A model generated the notes under the pieces. That model worked only from the letters and a program-made list of their open reading frames with translations, did not search any database and had not been told where the DNA came from. From Arcticibacterium sp047623945 (GTDB lineage: Bacteria > Bacteroidota > Bacteroidia > Cytophagales > Spirosomataceae), in the NCBI GenBank assembly GCA_047623945.1, contig JBLHOT010000009.1, positions 1 to 64,000 of the forward strand: a stretch of DNA of 64,000 nucleotides. Reading direction: 5' to 3'. Both the position numbers and the translations under genes were made by a program. The stretch's first letter is position 1. Each line of letters begins with the position of its first letter. Of this stretch, positions 44,651 through 53,473 are shown one piece after another.

Positions 44651-46675
44651 ATGAAAATCCTCAAAGTGGGCTCTGCAGCCTTAAATCAAACTCCGCTAGA
44701 CTGGATTCAGAATAAGAAGAACTGTATTGACGCCATTGAAGCAGCTAAAAAAGATAAAGTCAGCCTTCTCTGCTTACCAGAGTTAGCTATAACTGGCTAT
44801 GGCTGTGAAGACGCGTTTTACGCCCCCGATTTAAGAAAAAAAGCACTAGAAGCTCTTCAGGATATAAAAGAACATACAGCTGGCATAGTTGTCTGTGTTG
44901 GTTTGCCTTTAGAAGTGAACAATAGACTTTTTAATGCCGCTTGCCTTCTGGTAAACAAAAACATTCTTGGTTTCAGCCTCAAAAGGCATCTACCAAACTA
45001 CGGTGTTTTTTATGAAGACCGTTGGTTTCATAGATGGCCGGCTAATCAAAAAGATGAAGTAACTATAGAGGGCTTTAAATACCCCGTGGGTGACTTAATT
45101 TATGAATTAGACGACTTAAAAATAGGTATAGAAATATGTGAGGACGCGTGGGTACCTAATAGACCTGCCGACTCCCATTTTTATAAAGGAGCAGACATTA
45201 TTCTTAATCCTAGTGCATCACCTTTCGAATTTCACAAGTTTCAAACCCGCGAAAGGCTAGTTCTAGAAAGTTCTAGAAGTCATTCCTGCACCTATATTTA
45301 TACTAATTTATTGGGTAATGAATCCGGTAGATTGATTTTTGACGGTGATGCTCAAATCGCTATTAACGGAGATTTGATAGCCTCTAGCCCCAGGTTTAGT
45401 TATGCCTCTTATACTTTAACTACAGCCATTGTTGATACCGATATTTCTGCAGTAGATTTTACAAAAATTAAAAGCCCAATAAAACTGAATCCCAATAAAA
45501 TCAGTTTTAATTTCAAGTGGCCAGAACATGTAAAGCCTAGCTATCAAGTAGCCGAATTAGAGCCATTTGAAAAAGGTGGGGCTTTAAAAGAAGAAGAATT
45601 TGCTAGAGCTGTTTCTCTCGCCCTTTTTGATTATTTACGGAAGTCTCATTCACAAGGTTTCACCATCTCACTCTCTGGGGGAGCAGACTCTAGTGCTTGC
45701 ACGGCACTCTGTGGCTTAATGATACGGCTTGCTGATGAAAGTATAGGTTTTGAAGCACTAAAAAAACGCCTAGGACATATTAAAAAGATACAGGATTGCA
45801 AAAACGATGAAGAAATTTCCAAGCAAATAATCCATACCATCTATCAAGGCACAGAAAACAGCTCCAAAGAAACCAGAAACTCTGCAAAGGCTTTGGCAGA
45901 ATCTATGGGTGCCCAGTTTTATGATGTCAATATTAATGGCCTTGTAGAGCAATATACAGGCATGATTGAAGGGCAGATTGGAAGAGAACTCTCTTGGAAG
46001 ACTGATGACATAGCCCTTCAAAACATTCAGGCACGTGTAAGAGCCCCAGGTGTTTGGTTACTGAACAACCTTACAGGACACCTCTTGCTGGCCACCTCTA
46101 ATAGGTCCGAAGTGGCAGTAGGCTATTGCACTATGGACGGTGATACAGCGGGCAGTATAAGCCCAATAGCGGGAATAGATAAGCATTGGCTCAGAAGCTG
46201 GCTCATTTGGCTAGAAAAAACGGGATGTGAAGTAAAAGGAAAGCATATCAAAATAGATGGCTTAAAATATGTTAATGCATTAGCTCCTACAGCTGAATTA
46301 AGACCACAAGACCAAAAACAAAGTGACGAAAAAGACCTCATGCCTTATGATGTTTTAGACACCATTGAAAAAGTGGCCATTAAAGACAAAAAATCACCAT
46401 TGGAAAGCTTTAGATACATGGAGGTTAGATGGGCAGACACTCACTCTAGAGAAGATTTGTATGCGTGGGTGACTCGTTTCTATAAATTATGGAGCCGCAA
46501 TCAATGGAAACGTGAGCGATACGCCCCTTCCTTTCATTTAGACAATAGAAACTTGGCCCCCCAGAGTTGGTGTAGATTCCCAATATTAAGTGGCGGTTTT
46601 GAGCTCGAGCTCAAAGAATTGAAAGATTATTTTGAGGGCAAGTCAAATCAGAAGGCTAAGAAAATTGGCTTTTAA
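44651..46675 (+). CDS. nadE: Glutamine-dependent NAD synthetase
   Basis: A 674-residue, two-domain enzyme that makes NAD from deamido-NAD with ammonia from glutamine. The N-terminal nitrilase-type amidase has the triad: Glu in LCLPELAITGYG (about 42), Lys in FSLKRHLPNYG (about 115) and Cys in IGIEICEDAW (about 163). The C-terminal synthetase has the P-loop-like SLSGGADSSA (about 341-350), ATSNRSEVAVGYCTMDGD and ELRP. Length is as expected for the glutamine-type enzyme. Its stop shares a TTAA with the convergent gene. Confidence 0.96.
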   Translation: MKILKVGSAALNQTPLDWIQNKKNCIDAIEAAKKDKVSLLCLPELAITGYGCEDAFYAPDLRKKALEALQDIKEHTAGIVVCVGLPLEVNNRLFNAACLLVNKNILGFSLKRHLPNYGVFYEDRWFHRWPANQKDEVTIEGFKYPVGDLIYELDDLKIGIEICEDAWVPNRPADSHFYKGADIILNPSASPFEFHKFQTRERLVLESSRSHSCTYIYTNLLGNESGRLIFDGDAQIAINGDLIASSPRFSYASYTLTTAIVDTDISAVDFTKIKSPIKLNPNKISFNFKWPEHVKPSYQVAELEPFEKGGALKEEEFARAVSLALFDYLRKSHSQGFTISLSGGADSSACTALCGLMIRLADESIGFEALKKRLGHIKKIQDCKNDEEISKQIIHTIYQGTENSSKETRNSAKALAESMGAQFYDVNINGLVEQYTGMIEGQIGRELSWKTDDIALQNIQARVRAPGVWLLNNLTGHLLLATSNRSEVAVGYCTMDGDTAGSISPIAGIDKHWLRSWLIWLEKTGCEVKGKHIKIDGLKYVNALAPTAELRPQDQKQSDEKDLMPYDVLDTIEKVAIKDKKSPLESFRYMEVRWADTHSREDLYAWVTRFYKLWSRNQWKRERYAPSFHLDNRNLAPQSWCRFPILSGGFELELKELKDYFEGKSNQKAKKIGF

Positions 46676-47766
46676 AATTGCTCATAAACGCCCCTGATAG
46701 GGTAATGGTCAGAGTTTGGGAGGTTTTTATAGGTATTAAAATCAAGTACCTTAAAATAATTATGATCAAAAAACTGATTATCAATCCTTAAAAAGCTCGG
46801 CATTTTGTGATAAGTAAAACCAAAACCAAAACCAGCCTCTTCAAAAGCATTATCCAGATGCTTACGCATTCGGCCATAGGCATAACCATAAGGCAGTTCA
46901 TTAAAATCGCCTACCAAAATAACAGGATACGGACTTTCTAAGATAAATTCCTCTACTAAATCTACCTGAATGGCCCTATCCTCAAAACCATGTTTTAACT
47001 GACTTAGGATGTTACGTGTCTCTTTAGCTCTTACTTCTTCGTTACTTGTAATCGCTTTTTTAATACGTATTCCCATAGATTTTAATTGAATATTTAAAAC
47101 CCGTATAGTATCAGTGTTTACTAATAAATCCGTCAGAAGAATTCCATTATTATTAGTTTTCCATGAGATTTCCTTCTTGTAGATTATAGGAAATTTGGAG
47201 AAAGTGGCTAAACCCTCAGTACTGGTATTGCTAATTTCTTCTACCTCAGAATGCATGTAGGTGTAGTAAGGGTTTTCTCTTTTTAGTCGGCTAAAAACAT
47301 CGAAAGTCTGATCACCTGGCCTATTGTACATTTCTTGAAAACACTTTATATCAGCAGAAAGAGTGTCCATATCATTAATCAAAGCATTCGACACTAACTT
47401 ACCCTCTTCCCTCCTAGAATCTGCGTAGTTACAATACATCGCATTGTAACTAAGTACCGAAAAAGCACTCTTTGATCCAGCAATATCTCCTCCCGAACTG
47501 AATTTTAATGTTCTTTCTAAAAGTGGATAACCAATCACTAAAATCAAAAGAGAAAGAATAAACTTCCATGAGCGGGATATAATAAAAGAGATAAAAAAGA
47601 AAATATTCGCGGCGAATGCCAGCGGTATAGTTAAGGTTAGAAAACCCGCAAACCAATGTTTAATATCAGCTGCATATGATATTTGGAAAACAAATAGAGA
47701 ATAGAGAGCTACTAAAAAATTAAGTAGAAAGTAAGATTTTATTACGAAGTCTTTTATAAAGTGCAC
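46672..47766 (-). CDS. Endonuclease/exonuclease/phosphatase (EEP) family membrane protein
   Basis: A 364-residue protein. The first about 95 residues form three hydrophobic helices, and the rest is an EEP fold. The motifs are SYNAMYCNY (about 105-113), CFQEMYN with the metal Glu (about 140), VLNIQLKSM (expected SxHL replaced by QLKS), ILVGDFNELPYG (about 285-296) and SDHYPIRGVY near the C-terminus. It is probably anchored in the inner membrane with the catalytic part outside. Substrates in this family range from DNA to phospholipids. The start is GTG at 47764-47766. It overlaps nadE by 4 bases at the 3' ends. Confidence 0.88.
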   Translation of the reverse strand: MHFIKDFVIKSYFLLNFLVALYSLFVFQISYAADIKHWFAGFLTLTIPLAFAANIFFFISFIISRSWKFILSLLILVIGYPLLERTLKFSSGGDIAGSKSAFSVLSYNAMYCNYADSRREEGKLVSNALINDMDTLSADIKCFQEMYNRPGDQTFDVFSRLKRENPYYTYMHSEVEEISNTSTEGLATFSKFPIIYKKEISWKTNNNGILLTDLLVNTDTIRVLNIQLKSMGIRIKKAITSNEEVRAKETRNILSQLKHGFEDRAIQVDLVEEFILESPYPVILVGDFNELPYGYAYGRMRKHLDNAFEEAGFGFGFTYHKMPSFLRIDNQFFDHNYFKVLDFNTYKNLPNSDHYPIRGVYEQF

Positions 47767-47856
47767 AGCTCTGCGGCGTATTATTGTGCCCGAAAGATAT
47801 AAAAAATAAACCTTATGATTCTCCTACTCGATATATTTGAAATATGAGTCAAAAAA

Positions 47857-47887
47857 TTGGGTTTCAATAAATATTAAAGTAATTTTG
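47857..47887 (+). promoter_or_regulatory. Promoter of the rimP-nusA-infB operon
   Basis: TTG at 47857-47859 and TAATTTTG at 47880-47887 are 20 bases apart, fitting the Bacteroidetes -33/-7 pattern (TTG, TAnnTTTG) best of all sites seen in this window. Transcription would begin about 47892, giving a leader of about 60 bases. Confidence 0.65.
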
Positions 47888-47904
47888 CCGGAGATTTGAA
47901 GCGT

Positions 47905-47930
47905 AAAGGAGGGTTAATACCTCCTTTTTT
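47905..47930 (+). terminator. Leader hairpin (attenuator-like) upstream of rimP
   Basis: The arms AAAGGAGG and CCTCCTTT enclose a 7-base loop and run into six T, so the form is that of an intrinsic terminator. It lies in the predicted leader, 23 bases upstream of the rimP ATG, with no upstream gene on this strand to terminate. The left arm contains GGAGG, which could resemble a ribosome binding site but is too far from the start. An attenuation role is inference. Confidence 0.6.
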
Positions 47931-47952
47931 GTTGCCTCATTTCGATGAAAAA

Positions 47953-48414
47953 ATGTTAACTTCGGAGCAGATTTCTGATATTATAAAAGAGCTTTTAGAC
48001 CCAGAAAGACACTTTCTGGTAGATTTAAAAGTCAGTACTTCTAGAATAAGAAATAAAATTACAGTTCTGATTGACACTGACATTGGAATTGGCATTGATG
48101 AGTGTAGCAGAATTAGTAGAGAATTGGCGAATTTACTAGAGGAAAAGATAGACGAGGCTTACACCTTAGAAGTGTCTTCTCCTGGGCTGGATACACCACT
48201 AAAAATAAACAGACAATACCTTAAAAATTTTGGCAGAAAACTTAAGGTGACATTATTAGATGGAAGTACACTAGTTGGTAAACTTATAACTGCTAGTGAA
48301 AAGGAGATTGTTATTCTGCCAGAAAAGAAAAAGAAAGAAAAAATAACGCCGGAGGAAATAACTTTAGCGTTTGAAAATATCAAAGAGGCTCGTGTGCAGG
48401 TCTCTTTTAATTAA
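47953..48414 (+). CDS. rimP: Ribosome maturation factor RimP
   Basis: A 153-residue factor for 30S assembly, binding S12 and S5 during maturation. It shows the RimP pattern IDTDIGIGIDECSRISREL (about 46-64), YTLEVSSPGLDTPLK (about 74-88) and a C-terminal SH3-like barrel with KLITASEKEIVI. I chose ATG 47953; the TTG at 47896 lies within the leader. It opens the conserved rimP-nusA-infB operon, with nusA 18 bp downstream. Confidence 0.95.
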   Translation: MLTSEQISDIIKELLDPERHFLVDLKVSTSRIRNKITVLIDTDIGIGIDECSRISRELANLLEEKIDEAYTLEVSSPGLDTPLKINRQYLKNFGRKLKVTLLDGSTLVGKLITASEKEIVILPEKKKKEKITPEEITLAFENIKEARVQVSFN

Positions 48415-48432
48415 AATTTAAACATTTTCTAA

Positions 48433-49677
48433 ATGGATAGTGGAGATTTAATAGCGTCGTTTTCCGAGTTTGCTCGAGAAAAAAACATTGACAGACCCAC
48501 CATGATTTCGGTCTTGGAGGAAGTTTTACGTACAATGATTCGTAAAAAATACGAAGACGATCATAATTTTGACATCATTCTGAACGCCGAAACTGGTGAT
48601 TTAGAAATGTGGCGTACGAGAGAAATTGTTGACGATAACTCCGAAGACATCTGGGATAATGATAAAATTCCATTAACGGAGGCTAGAAAAATAGAGCCCG
48701 ATTTTGAAATTGGTGAAGAAGTTGCTGAAGAGGTAAAACTAATTGACTTTGGAAGAAGAGTGGTTCAGACGGCACGTCAGACACTTATTCAGAAAATCAA
48801 AGACCTTGAAAAAGAAATGCTTTATGATCTTTACAAAGATCAAGTAGGTGAAATGCTTACTGTTGAAGTATATCAAATCTTGGGTCGTGAGGTTATTTGT
48901 TTAGATATGGATGGCAATGAGTTGTCTCTTCCTAGATTTGAGCAGATACCGAAAGATAGATTTAGAAAAGGAAATAGCATTAGAGCTGTAGTTCATAAGG
49001 CAGAATTAAATAATGGAAATCCTCGCGTTTTACTGTCTAGAACGTCTCCTGTATTCTTGGAAAGACTTTTTGAACAAGAAATTCCTGAGATTCTTGATGG
49101 TCTAATATCTGTCAAAAAAATAGTAAGAGAGCCTGGAGATAGAGCTAAGGTTGCTGTAGAGTCTTTCGACGAAAGAATTGACCCTGTGGGAGCTTGTGTA
49201 GGTATGAAAGGAAGCAGGATTCACAGTATTGTGAGAGAATTGGAAAATGAAAACATTGACGTTATCCAATGGACAGACAATACCCACCTATTTATTTCAA
49301 GAGCTTTAAGCCCAGCTAAGATTAGTTCGGTACAAATTGACGAAAACGGAGAAAGAGCTTCTGTCTTCTTAAAGCCTGATCAAGTATCTTTAGCGATTGG
49401 TCGCGGAGGATTGAACATCAAATTAGCCAGTAGACTAATAGGCATGGAGTTAGACGTATTCCGTGATGTAGAACAAGATTTCATCGAGGAGGATGTTGAT
49501 TTGACAGAGTTCTCAGACGAAATTGAGCCTTGGATTTTGAAAGAACTTCATGGTATTGGTCTAGATACAGCAAAGTCTGTATTAGCCCTTAATAAGGAGG
49601 AATTGGTTAGAAGAACGGAATTAGAGGAAAGCACAGTAATAGAGGTATTAGCGGTCTTAGCAAGCGAATTCGAATAA
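48433..49677 (+). CDS. nusA: Transcription termination/antitermination factor NusA
   Basis: A 414-residue protein with an RNA-polymerase-binding N-terminal domain (about 1-130, LEEVLRTMIRKKYEDD), an S1 domain (about 135-200), and two KH domains (about 205-345, with VGACVGMKGSRI and LAIGRGGLNIKLA). A single helical end (KELHGIGLDTAKSVL) follows, in place of the two acidic repeats of E. coli NusA. It affects pausing, termination and ribosomal RNA transcription. It lies between rimP and infB, and might act on the leader hairpin of its own operon. Confidence 0.97.
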   Translation: MDSGDLIASFSEFAREKNIDRPTMISVLEEVLRTMIRKKYEDDHNFDIILNAETGDLEMWRTREIVDDNSEDIWDNDKIPLTEARKIEPDFEIGEEVAEEVKLIDFGRRVVQTARQTLIQKIKDLEKEMLYDLYKDQVGEMLTVEVYQILGREVICLDMDGNELSLPRFEQIPKDRFRKGNSIRAVVHKAELNNGNPRVLLSRTSPVFLERLFEQEIPEILDGLISVKKIVREPGDRAKVAVESFDERIDPVGACVGMKGSRIHSIVRELENENIDVIQWTDNTHLFISRALSPAKISSVQIDENGERASVFLKPDQVSLAIGRGGLNIKLASRLIGMELDVFRDVEQDFIEEDVDLTEFSDEIEPWILKELHGIGLDTAKSVLALNKEELVRRTELEESTVIEVLAVLASEFE

Positions 49678-49738
49678 AAAGGCCTTATCTTTACAAAACT
49701 TCATAGATCCTCGAATAAAAAAGCGATAAACCATATAT

Positions 49739-52699
49739 ATGGCAGTAAATAAAGTGATGCGATTGAGCCAAGTGGCCAGGAAATTAAACATGAGTCTAAC
49801 TCATGTAGTGGAAGCACTTGCCCAAGAGGGTCATAAGACAGATAGTAATCCTAATGCCAAACTAAGCTCTGATTTGTTGCTGATACTTCAGGAAAAGTTT
49901 GATTCAACCGAGCTTCTTGGCTCCAACAAGCCAGCGGAGGAGGTTAAACCTAATTCTGCCGCTGGAGATGAAATCTTGTATTTCAGAGAGGACCCAGTAA
50001 AACCTAAGCCGGAGCCCGCTCCTGTAGAGAGAATCAAGATAGAAACAAAGCTAGAAGGGCCGAAGGTTGTCGGAAAGATAGACTTAGATAAAAAGTCAAA
50101 GCCAGAACCTGCTCCTGTCGTAAAAGAAGAGCCTATAAAAGCAGTAGAGCCTGTTAAAGAGGAAGTAGTTACGCCAGAGCCAGTTGTTGCGGAAAAAATA
50201 GTAACGCCAGAGCCAGTTGTTGCGGAAAAAATAGTAACGCCAGAGCCAATTGTTGCGGAAAAAGTGGTTCCGCCCACGCCACAGCCTTTTGTTGAAAAAC
50301 CTGCAGAGCCCGTGATAGAGACTCCTCCAGTAGTTGAAGAAGTCAAGACTCCTCCGGCAGTAGAGAAGGTTAAGGCTCCTCCAGTAATTGAGCCAGTTAA
50401 GAAGCCTGATCCAGCTGCTGAAAAGCCAGCTCCTGTAGTAGAAAAAGCCCCTCCTGTAAAAGAAGAGGTCAAGGTGGTTGCACCAGAAAGCACTATCATA
50501 AAGGCTAAAGGAAATAAGCTAGCAGGTCTAAAGGTTTTAGGTAAAATTGAGCTTCCTGTTGAAAAGAAGCCTGAATCTAGTCAAGACAAGAAGAAAAGAA
50601 AGCGTAAGCACGTAAGCCGAATGGGCAAGCTTACAGGTATAACTGACCAGAAATTCTTCAAAAACAAGGAGAACGAGAATAAGCCCACTACCGGAAGCAC
50701 GGCCAGACCAAATGATCGCAATACGCCTACTACACCTAACCGAGGTGGAAAACGTGGAGCACCTAGAAAAGAGGTAGTTAAAGAGGTAGACGTTAAGGAT
50801 AGCATTAAGCAGACTTTAGCTAGAATGCAGTCTAGAGGGCCTGATTTCGGTGCGAAACAAAGAAGAGAAAAACGTAAAACTAGAGCAGAAAGGGCCGAAT
50901 TACATGATGCTATCGAACAACACGAAAGCACGTACTTAAAGGTTACGGAGTTTATTTCTGCCGCCGAACTAGCTTCACTGATGGATGTAACGGTCAATGA
51001 AGTCATAGGTACCTGTATGGAAATGGGTATGTTCGTTTCCATCAATCAAAGATTGGATGCTGAGTCTATCCAGATGATAGCTCTGGAATACGACTTCGAA
51101 ATAGAATTCATTTCTGCTGAAGAAGAAATTCAGGCAGAGGCCCTTGAGATTAAAGATGCAGTAGAAACGCTAAAGTCTAGAGCCCCGATAGTAACTATCA
51201 TGGGTCACGTAGACCATGGTAAAACATCTTTACTGGATTATATTAGAACGACTAAAGTAGCCACGGGCGAGGCTGGAGGAATCACACAGCATATTGGAGC
51301 TTATAATGTAAAAATCTCTGAAGGCGACAATAAAGGCAAGTCTTTGACTTTCCTAGATACACCAGGTCACGAAGCATTTACGGCCATGCGTGCTCGTGGT
51401 GCTAAAGTAACAGATGTTGTTATTATCGTTATTTCAGCAGACGATTCTATCATGCCTCAAACTAAGGAGGCTATTAATCACGCCCAAAACGCAGGAGTAC
51501 CTATTGTTTTTGCCTTCAATAAGATGGACAAGCCTGGTGCTAATCCTGATAAAATTAGACAAGATTTATCTGCTCAAAATATATTGGTAGAATCTTGGGG
51601 TGGGAAGTTCCAAGAGCAAGAAATTTCAGCCAAAACGGGTAAAGGAATTGAAGAGTTAATGGACAAAGTGATTTTAGAATCCGAACTTCTAGAATTAAAA
51701 GCAAATCCAGACCGTAATGCTAACGGTACTGTCATAGAGGCAACACTGGATAAAGGGCGTGGCTATGTAGCAACTATATTAGTGGAAGCCGGAACACTTA
51801 AAGTAGGAGATATTATTTTGGCCGGTCAATACTTTGGCCGTGTAAGAGCCATGATTGATGACCTTGGTGAAAGAATTGATGTGGCTGGACCTTCCACTCC
51901 TGTACAAATACTAGGTTTACCCGGTGCCCCTCAGGCTGGTGATAAATTCAACGTGATGGAAACTGACCGAGAGGCCAGAGAAATCGCTAATAAGCGTGAG
52001 CAAATCATTCGTGAGCAGAGTATTAGAGCTAAGAGGCATATCACTCTGGATGAAATTGGTCGAAGAAAAGCCATCGGTTCTTTTAAGGAGCTTAATGTCA
52101 TTGTTAAAGGTGACGTGGATGGTTCTGTTGAGGCTCTTTCGGATTCTTTACTTAAACTATCTACGGAGGAGGTTCAGGTTAAGATTATCCATAAAGGTGT
52201 AGGTCAGATTTCTGAATCTGATGTACTCTTAGCCAGTGCAGCAGATGCCATTATACTTGGTTTCCAAGTTAGACCGTCTGGGAATGCCCGTAAAATTGCG
52301 GATACAGAGGAAATTGAAATTAGACTGTATTCTGTAATCTATGCAGCCATTGACGAACTTAAGGACGCCATGGAGGGTCTACTTGCTCCTACAGAGCAAG
52401 AAGTTATTACAGGTAACATAGAGGTTAGAGAGATATTTAAAATCTCTAAGGTGGGTACTATTGCTGGTAGTTACGTAACGGACGGTTTCGTGAAGAGAGC
52501 AAATAATGTGAGAATCATTAGAGATGGTATTGTACTTCATGAAGGTTCTATTGACCAATTGAAACGTTATAAAGATGACATGTCTGAGGTTAAGAAAGGT
52601 TATGAGTGTGGTATTAAAATAGCCAAATTCAACGACCTTCAAGTGGGAGATATCATTGAATCCTTCGAGATACAAGAGATAAAGAGAAAATTGAAGTAA
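49739..52699 (+). CDS. infB: Translation initiation factor IF-2
   Basis: A 986-residue GTPase that places fMet-tRNA on the 30S subunit. A short IF2N domain (about 1-55) is followed by a long Pro/Glu/Lys/Val-rich linker (about 60-330) that includes a tandem repeat, then a second IF2N-like region (about 400-460). G1 GHVDHGKTSLLD is at about 488-499, G3 DTPGHEAF at about 540 and G4 NKMDKPGAN about 50 residues on. Domains II-IV complete the C-terminus. Last of the rimP-nusA-infB operon; a hairpin follows. Confidence 0.97.
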   Translation: MAVNKVMRLSQVARKLNMSLTHVVEALAQEGHKTDSNPNAKLSSDLLLILQEKFDSTELLGSNKPAEEVKPNSAAGDEILYFREDPVKPKPEPAPVERIKIETKLEGPKVVGKIDLDKKSKPEPAPVVKEEPIKAVEPVKEEVVTPEPVVAEKIVTPEPVVAEKIVTPEPIVAEKVVPPTPQPFVEKPAEPVIETPPVVEEVKTPPAVEKVKAPPVIEPVKKPDPAAEKPAPVVEKAPPVKEEVKVVAPESTIIKAKGNKLAGLKVLGKIELPVEKKPESSQDKKKRKRKHVSRMGKLTGITDQKFFKNKENENKPTTGSTARPNDRNTPTTPNRGGKRGAPRKEVVKEVDVKDSIKQTLARMQSRGPDFGAKQRREKRKTRAERAELHDAIEQHESTYLKVTEFISAAELASLMDVTVNEVIGTCMEMGMFVSINQRLDAESIQMIALEYDFEIEFISAEEEIQAEALEIKDAVETLKSRAPIVTIMGHVDHGKTSLLDYIRTTKVATGEAGGITQHIGAYNVKISEGDNKGKSLTFLDTPGHEAFTAMRARGAKVTDVVIIVISADDSIMPQTKEAINHAQNAGVPIVFAFNKMDKPGANPDKIRQDLSAQNILVESWGGKFQEQEISAKTGKGIEELMDKVILESELLELKANPDRNANGTVIEATLDKGRGYVATILVEAGTLKVGDIILAGQYFGRVRAMIDDLGERIDVAGPSTPVQILGLPGAPQAGDKFNVMETDREAREIANKREQIIREQSIRAKRHITLDEIGRRKAIGSFKELNVIVKGDVDGSVEALSDSLLKLSTEEVQVKIIHKGVGQISESDVLLASAADAIILGFQVRPSGNARKIADTEEIEIRLYSVIYAAIDELKDAMEGLLAPTEQEVITGNIEVREIFKISKVGTIAGSYVTDGFVKRANNVRIIRDGIVLHEGSIDQLKRYKDDMSEVKKGYECGIKIAKFNDLQVGDIIESFEIQEIKRKLK
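50171..50269 (+). repeat. Three tandem 33-bp units inside infB
   Basis: Units 50171-50203 and 50204-50236 are identical at the DNA level, and 50237-50269 differs at a few bases. Each codes for TPEPVVAEKIV or a close variant (11 residues) in the disordered linker of IF-2. Perfect identity of two units points to recent slippage. Confidence 0.9.
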
Positions 52700-52704
52700 T
52701 AAGA

Positions 52705-52730
52705 AGAGGGTTATCTGTCGATAACCCTCT
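52705..52730 (+). terminator. Hairpin terminator after infB
   Basis: AGAGGGTTATC and GATAACCCTCT form a perfect 11-bp stem with a TGTC loop, six bases after the infB stop. The T tail is weak (CTTGCG), so it may act partly or bind as RNA end protection. Confidence 0.7.
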
Positions 52731-52830
52731 CTTGCGATTCATACATTTCAATTTTTTCTGAAAATATAATATTATTAATAAGTTGCATAAGGGTGTTTTT
52801 TGCCCTTAATTTGCTTTTAGTAAAAGTGCT

Positions 52831-53472
52831 ATGCTAATAATCAATTCTGAAGCCGAAGCCTATTGTACATCAATAAGCCAAGCCGAACCCTCCGTTTTGA
52901 AAGAAATAAGGAGAGACACGTACGTTAATGTCATGCAGCCAAGAATGCTATCAGGGCATTTTCAAGGAAGATTATTATCTCTTATTTCTAATCTAATGCG
53001 ACCTTACAGAGTTTTAGAAATAGGTACCTATACCGGCTATTCCAGCATTTGTTTGGCCGAAGGCTTGAGTAAAGACGGCAAAGTTATCAGTATTGATGTA
53101 AATGAAGAACTTCAAGATCGTATCAAAACCAATTTCGACAAAGCAGGAAAAACGGATAAAATCAACTTCATGGCAGGAGACGCAGCCCATATCATTCCAG
53201 AACTAAATGAAACTTTTGATTTGGTTTTCATTGATGCAGATAAACGAAATTACCAGAAGTACTTTGACCTTGTAATTGACAAAGTAAAAATAGATGGATT
53301 GATAATCTCTGACAATGTTCTTTGGGATGGTAAAGTTTTTGATCCAGAAGCCAAAGATCTCACTACCAAAGCTCTAAGAAAATACAACCTCTCTTTAAAA
53401 GAGAACAACAGAATACAAACCGTGCTTTTGCCAATCAGAGATGGATTACTCGTGGCAAGAAAAATTTCCTAA
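52831..53472 (+). CDS. O-methyltransferase, SAM-dependent (COMT/CCoAOMT-like)
   Basis: A 213-residue class I methyltransferase. SAM motif I VLEIGTYTGYSSICLAEGL (about 65-83) is clear, followed by IDVNEEL, a metal-binding DLVFIDADKRNYQKYF (about 130-145) and ISDNVLWDGKVFD (about 163-175). These are marks of the divalent-cation-dependent O-methyltransferase family 3. The methyl acceptor cannot be predicted. It is immediately upstream of the transglycosylase gene (1-bp gap), so the two are probably cotranscribed. Confidence 0.92.
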   Translation: MLIINSEAEAYCTSISQAEPSVLKEIRRDTYVNVMQPRMLSGHFQGRLLSLISNLMRPYRVLEIGTYTGYSSICLAEGLSKDGKVISIDVNEELQDRIKTNFDKAGKTDKINFMAGDAAHIIPELNETFDLVFIDADKRNYQKYFDLVIDKVKIDGLIISDNVLWDGKVFDPEAKDLTTKALRKYNLSLKENNRIQTVLLPIRDGLLVARKIS

Positions 53473-53473
53473 A

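Noticed and set aside
49888..50499. 203-codon minus-strand ORF opposite infB
   Set aside because: It is antisense to the repetitive Pro/Glu/Val linker of IF-2. Its Thr/Ser/Gly-rich translation is a mirror of that repeat.
50581..51045. 154-codon minus-strand ORF opposite infB
   Set aside because: It is fully inside IF-2, with no recognisable domain and no start context.
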